64,000 nt of DNA from Ypsolopha sequella. Taxonomy: Eukaryota; Arthropoda; Insecta; Lepidoptera; Ypsolophidae. The position numbers were made by a program, and so were the translations under genes. Positions 59,403-64,000 of this stretch are shown here, in pieces. Position 1 is the first letter of the stretch. The number at the start of each line of letters is the position of its first letter. The notes under the pieces are model-generated. The model was given only the letters and a program-made list of their open reading frames with translations, did not search any database and had not been told where the DNA came from. The stretch spans positions 13,314,201-13,378,200 of the forward strand of contig OW204001.1 of NCBI GenBank assembly GCA_934047225.1, given 5' to 3'.

Positions 59403-59930
59403 CAACCATATTTATTCTTGGTATGGTTTGGTATAACGTGCTGAGCGTGAGGATACACCTTCCATAGTCTCATATATATATATTTTATCACACCTATTCG
59501 AAAAATGACAATTGGCTTTAGAGGATAGCGGGAGCCAAAGTCAATTTTATTCCCATGGGAGTTTGCGCTTATTCTCTTCTGATTGGACCGCGTTCGTGCT
59601 TCTGATGGATTAGCGTCACGAACGCATAATTTATAAAGAAGTTACTGGCCGGTTAGGCTATGGCAGCAATACGTGCTAAAAAAAACTATATTACATGTGT
59701 ATTCTTCTTTCTTTTCATTTCTTTTTTCTCGGAAATTTTCGCGCAAGTCTTGGTTAACTTAGTTCAAATAATAATAATTATTATTATAAAATTAACTTTG
59801 GCTCCCGCTATCCTCTAAAGCCAATTGTCATTTTTCGAATAGGTGTGATAAAATATATATGAGACTATGGAAGGTGTATCCTCACGCTCAGCACGTTATA
59901 CCCAACCATACCAAGAATAAATATGGTTGG
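59403..59930. mobile_element. Foldback element with captured repeat in its loop
   Basis: Arms of about 147 bp (59403-59550 and 59785-59930): CAACCATATTTATTCTTGG, AACGTGCTGAGCGTGAGGAT, CAATTGGCTTTAGAGGATAG and their mirror. The loop (59640-59755) carries part of the 43.6-kb repeat in inverse orientation. Confidence 0.82.
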
Positions 59931-59934
59931 GTAC

Positions 59935-60450
59935 ATGAACGGATAGAAATGATACCCTCCGTACCGGTCTCATATACAAGGACCTAATAAACTTATTCTG
60001 GATCTCCTCCAACATGAGAGTATATTTAGTCTCATGTGGAGCCCAAATGATTGCGTTGTATTTTAGCTGACTCCACACCGCACTATACAGCATTGTACCA
60101 ACAAGGCGACAATCGTTTTAATATTTGTTAACCCGTGAACCGTGCGAAGTATAAATCCTCAGTTTCCATATGCTTTTTACATATATTAGTTATATGCTCA
60201 CTCCTTTTGTACCTCCTGTAAAGATCAGCTTTACGTTCAAATCAGTTTTGATCGCGAATTATATCCGCAGTGTTTATGTACTTCGGACGCACACTTCTTT
60301 TCTTTTTTTGAAGGACGCAGTCATTAATAATTTCATACAGAGAGCTATAAAAAAAAACTCTGTTCTTTGTATTTTCTAAATCATATAGCCGACTCCAGTC
60401 CACAGATGCTATTTTAAAATATAATAAGGTGATGAAAGTTCCAATCAACT
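59935..60450 (-). pseudogene. LINE (jockey/CR1-like) fragments
   Basis: Minus strand 60448-60242 reads a segment like the endonuclease-RT linker of jockey-type LINEs (VDWSRLYDLENTKNRVFFYS, YEIINDCV). Then 60093-59935 reads a late RT segment (YSAVWSQLKYNAIIWAPHET, EEIQNKFIRSLY). The order is right, but the RT core between them is missing, so this is a deleted dead copy. Confidence 0.7.
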
Positions 60451-61558
60451 AGTAAGTCGTCACCTATATCTATCTGTGTTTGCGATGTAATGCAATGCTG
60501 TGATTGGCTCGTCGCCTAATTATCGCATAAAGAAATTAATTCATTAACTGGCCCAAAGAGATTAATTTTTGACAGGTGATTAATTACTGTGAAGGAATTT
60601 CTCAAGCTTTGAAGATTTTTGTAAGTGTACTCGTATTTTTTTTGTACTTAATTTGTTTTAGTCAGTTTTATCCCACCAAAAACATTTCAGGTGAACTAAG
60701 TTACCCAGACTTACAAGCTCATTAGTCAAAGACCTACTGGTTTGAACCTTTCAAAAATTTATTAAGCTATGAGCTTAACCACATTTTTTCCTCAAGTAAT
60801 TCTAAGCATTTCTAGCCCGGGCCACAAAAAAAAAAAAGCTGCTGGCGGGGGGGAGGGGGGTACAAAGGAGCCGCTCGCCCACCTTTTTTTAAAAAAATCT
60901 ATACGTTTCCAGTTGGCTACTATGGCAAGTTTGGTATCATTTTTGTATAAACTGAAGGTGTAGAATTCATTTCTGGTATTTACTTTAATCATTTTCATAG
61001 CAATTTTTTGAATAAATCATTAAAAAGTGAAAAGTTTCAAATTATTTTTTTGCTTTGAGAGCTAATAACTTTTGAATAAGAGAAAAAAAACGAAAATAAA
61101 AAATATTATAGTAAAGCGTATTTTATGCAAATTCTAACAGTATGAATTTCAAAAAATTGGTACTACAAAAAGTGGGTAAAAAAAAATATTACTACCTCGC
61201 AGTGGTGGCGACTCGCACTAGGAGGCGATTAACTATCTAACAAATGGTATGTATTATCAGCGTAAACAATTATTTTATTATTAATTCCTTTGTAAAAAAA
61301 AACCATTGGTAAAAAATACTTGGCTGTACGCTGAATGACTGGCTTCCGAGCCACACTTTTGAGATTCTTGTTTATAAAGTGCGTACTAATTGATAACCGC
61401 TCGCCATCAGAGCAGAGCTTCTGAAAGTGCGATAATATAACAATAAAATAAAAGCATATAACAATGGCTTATGGCAAGTGGACTTAGAACTTTGTCTTAC
61501 TCAGGAAACTTGAAAAAAAAATAAGAAATATTATATATATTTATATATAGACTTACGT

Positions 61559-61908
61559 TTAATTACATAATTCTGTGCACCTTAATTTTCTTTTAAAACA
61601 GTTGCAACGATTTTTGCATCCTGTCTTGCACCTGCACCGAGTAAGTTCCAAGCACGCACTTGTGACATCTGGTAAGTCTGACCAATAAGGGCTCCAAATA
61701 CCTTCTTCTATACCACAACCCCAAGAAGGGCTTGGAAGGTTTTGGGTTGGCACTAAGGCCTGGCCCCAAACATGGACCCCTTGGTACATTGCGCGAAGTG
61801 TGTGCTGGTGAAGAGCGGCCTTCGTTGGAGGAATGTTCTCCAGTTCTCTATCCCTCTTCGTAAATAGATATTTTCTACATTCATTAACAGTTAGTGCAAG
61901 GGCTTGAG
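61559..61908 (-). pseudogene. Orphan inverted copy of the Cys-rich last exon
   Basis: Left-arm copy of 62736-63084 on the opposite strand, 350 bases against 349. It has one extra base (GCACTAACTG against GCACTACTG) just after the acceptor, which throws it out of frame with the normal splice. The long open frame that starts upstream of the acceptor is therefore misleading. No upstream exons exist on this strand. Confidence 0.8.
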
Positions 61909-61984
61909 CTGAAAAGTCAAATATTGGAGTCATTCTCACTACTCCCGCTACATAATAGAAGTAAACAACTTTACCTACATAATC

Positions 61985-63084
61985 CTACATCCTTCGGGTG
62001 GAATTAAATAAAGAGGAGCTTTTTGATCTGTTATCTGTCCCATGCCTCTCCATAGATTTGGCTGAAGGCAAGGAGTTCAACTTAACTCAAAAGACTGCAG
62101 TTTTGAGTAATCACAGTCGAGACAGGAAAATGATTGAACCAAGTAACCACGAAGAGGCCGATACTAGAATGTTACTTCACGTTGCTGACGCTGTCGATCG
62201 AGGACATAAAAACATTGTGATTCGTACTGTAGATACAGACGTAATTGTCGTAGCCATTTCATGTATTCAAAAATTGCCAAAAATAAAAGAGTTGTGGGTT
62301 CACATGGGCACAGGCAAAAACCACACTTGTATTTTATGCCACACTATTGCCAATGCACTCGGTATGTGTTCATCGTGCTCTAATTATTAAAAACGTGATA
62401 TAAAATTAATACATACTAACTAAACTACACTATTTCGGGACTAGAAAGAGCTGAAGTACTGCCAACTTTCCATGCCTTGACAGGATGCGACACAGTATCT
62501 TCTTTCAATGGAAGAGGCAAAAAGACCGCCTTGGACGCCTGGAACGCCTACCCTGACACAACATATGGATGGGAAATTGGCAGAAGCTGACAGTTTTATT
62601 CAGAAATTTGTTATTACAATGTACGACCGGTAAGTTAAATCTGATTTGATACAAATTCAGGTTATGTAGGTAAAGTTGTTTACTTCTATTATGTAGCGGG
62701 AGTAGTGAGAATGACTCCAATATTTGACTTTTCAGCTCAAGCCCTTGCACTACTGCTAATGAATGTAGAAAATATCTATTTACGAAGAGGGATAGAGAAC
62801 TGGAGAACATTCCTCCAACGAAGGCCGCTCTTCACCAGCACACACTTCGCGCAATGTACCAAGGGGTCCATGTTTGGGGCCAGGCCTTAGTGCCAACCCA
62901 AAACCTTCCAAGCCCTTCTTGGGGTTGTGGTATAGAAGAAGGTATTTGGAGCCCTTATTGGTCAGACTTACCAGATGTCACAAGTGCGTGCTTGGAACTT
63001 ACTCGGTGCAGGTGCAAGACAGGATGCAAAAATCGTTGCAACTGTTTTAAAAGAAAATTAAGGTGCACAGAATTATGTAATTAA
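61985..63084 (+). pseudogene. 3' half of a nuclease-like gene with CXC-type tail, 5' truncated
   Basis: Three exons with GT-AG borders: about 61985-62361, 62445-62629, 62736-63084 (TAA). A textbook branch site TACTAAC lies at 62413. Exon 1 has HEEADTRMLLHVADA and RTVDTDVIVVAIS; exon 2 has LPTFHALTGCDTVSSFNGRG then KKTALDAW; exon 3 has LENIPPTKAALHQHTLRAMY and a Cys-rich end CRCKTGCKNRCNCF...CTELCN like CXC (tesmin/TSO1) domains. The acidic motifs EEAD, DTD and GCD followed by G-x-GKK-A resemble the FEN1/PIN nuclease fold with its helix-hairpin-helix; this is an inference from motif order. The gene begins abruptly at the inverted-repeat border, and exon 2 contains one apparent frameshift (about 62550-62580), so it is called broken. 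I do not know a name for the family. Confidence 0.72.
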
Positions 63085-64000
63085 ACGTAAGTCTATATAT
63101 AAATATATATAATATTTCTTATTTTTTTTTCAAGTTTCCTGAGTAAGACAAAGTTCTAAGTCCACTTGCCATAAGCCATTGTTATATGCTTTTATTTTAT
63201 TGTTATATTATCGCACTTTCAGAAGCTCTGCTCTGATGGCGAGCGGTTATCAATTAGTACACACTTTATAAACAAGAATCTCAAAAGTGTGGCTCGGAAG
63301 CCAGTCATTCAGCGTACAGCCAAGTATTTTTTACCAATGGTTTTTTTTACAAAAGAATTAATAATAAAATAATTGTTTACGCTGATAATACATACCATTT
63401 GTTAGATAGTTAATCGCCTCCTAGTGCGAGTCGCCACCACTGCGAAGTAGTAATATTTTTTTTTTACCCACTTTTTGTAGTACCAATTTTTTGAAATTCA
63501 TACTGTTAGAATTTGCATAAAATACGCTTTACTATAATATTTTTTATTTTCGTTTTTTTTCTCTTATTCAAAAGTTATTAGCTCTCAAAGCAAAAAAATA
63601 ATTTGAAACTTTTCACTTTTTAATGATTTATTCAAAAAATTGCTATGAAAATTATTAAAATAAATACCAGAAATGAATTCTACACCTTCAGTTTATACAA
63701 AAATGATACCAAACTTGCCATAGTAGCCAACTGGAAACGTATAGATTTTTTTAAAAAAAGGTGGGCGAGCGGCTCCTTTGTACCCCCCTCCCCCCCGCCA
63801 GCAGCTTTTTTTTTTTGTGGCCCGGGCTAGAAATGCTTAGAATTACTTGAGGAAAAAATGTGGTGAAGCTCATAGCTTTAACTACATAACACTTTCACTG
63901 CAATAAATAAATTTTTGAATTTGATTGTTATGTATTATTACTAGTAGAAGTAAGGATTAATTTATTTTTTTACTTTTTATTGATAATTGTTTACATTATA

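Larger units (their letters stand above)
60751..63918. repeat. Large inverted duplication (1.25-kb arms, 0.67-kb spacer)
   Basis: Left arm 60751-61984 and right arm 62659-63918 are inverted copies that differ by only scattered substitutions and short indels. Both outer ends run into AATAAATTTTTGA (right strand sense); a 25-base indel lies just inside it. Shared landmarks are GCCCGGGC...GCTGCTGGCGGGGG, TATACGTTTCCAGTTGGCTA and the cysteine-rich exon. The spacer 61985-62658 is single copy. Whether this is a transposon with long terminal repeats or a segmental inverted duplication is open. Confidence 0.93.

Noticed and set aside
61559..61939. 126-residue minus-strand frame as an intact gene
   Set aside because: It is an inverted copy of only the last exon, has no upstream exons and is out of frame with the normal splice by one base.

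Overview
The window looks like nuclear DNA of a moth or butterfly (Lepidoptera). Genes are split by long AT-rich introns with ordinary GT-AG sites. One gene is a hexamerin-type insect storage protein. About ten diverged copies of one interspersed repeat, running from a GGGTTCCGTA edge to a CTTGGCCGG edge with a GTCCGTCTGTCTGTC core, lie throughout; I know this repeat from lepidopteran introns. No bacterial-style operon, CRISPR array or genuine tRNA gene was seen.

Layout. 1-6.5 kb: repeats, including a short hAT derivative with intact ends (243-526) and a decayed mariner (5121-6436). 6.5-35.8 kb, plus strand: eleven coding exons of a Rap1 GTPase-activating protein (Rap1GAP family). The 5' exons lie outside the window or were not recognised. 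The GAP domain is complete through its catalytic asparagine, and the C-terminus is a coiled coil. The introns, the first of 15.6 kb, are full of SINEs, foldback MITEs and hAT MITEs with readable target-site duplications. 35.8-38.2 kb: probable 3' UTR. 38-46 kb: repeats only, including a MITE interrupted by a TTAA-flanked insertion (41.2-41.7 kb) and a 971-bp TA-flanked foldback (44.6-45.6 kb). 46.2-48.4 kb, minus strand: a decayed non-LTR retrotransposon. 50.05-53.15 kb, minus strand: a complete four-exon hexamerin gene (758 residues) with TATA box and poly(A) signal. 54.3-60.5 kb: palindromes, adjacent MITEs, a 1.75-kb array of about 219 eight-base units open in all six frames, another foldback and LINE fragments. 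60.75-63.92 kb: a large inverted duplication with arms of about 1.25 kb around a 0.67-kb spacer. Across spacer and right arm lies the 3' part of a gene encoding an acidic nuclease-like domain (EEAD, DTD and GCD motifs) and a cysteine-rich tail; the left arm carries an inverted orphan copy of its last exon.

The two host genes are unrelated in role: Rap1GAP in small-GTPase signalling, and a secreted fat-body storage protein. Everything else is mobile or repetitive DNA. The items most worth checking are the inverted duplication at 60.75-63.92 kb, the octamer array at 56.5-58.3 kb and the way that array sits inside a split copy of another repeat.
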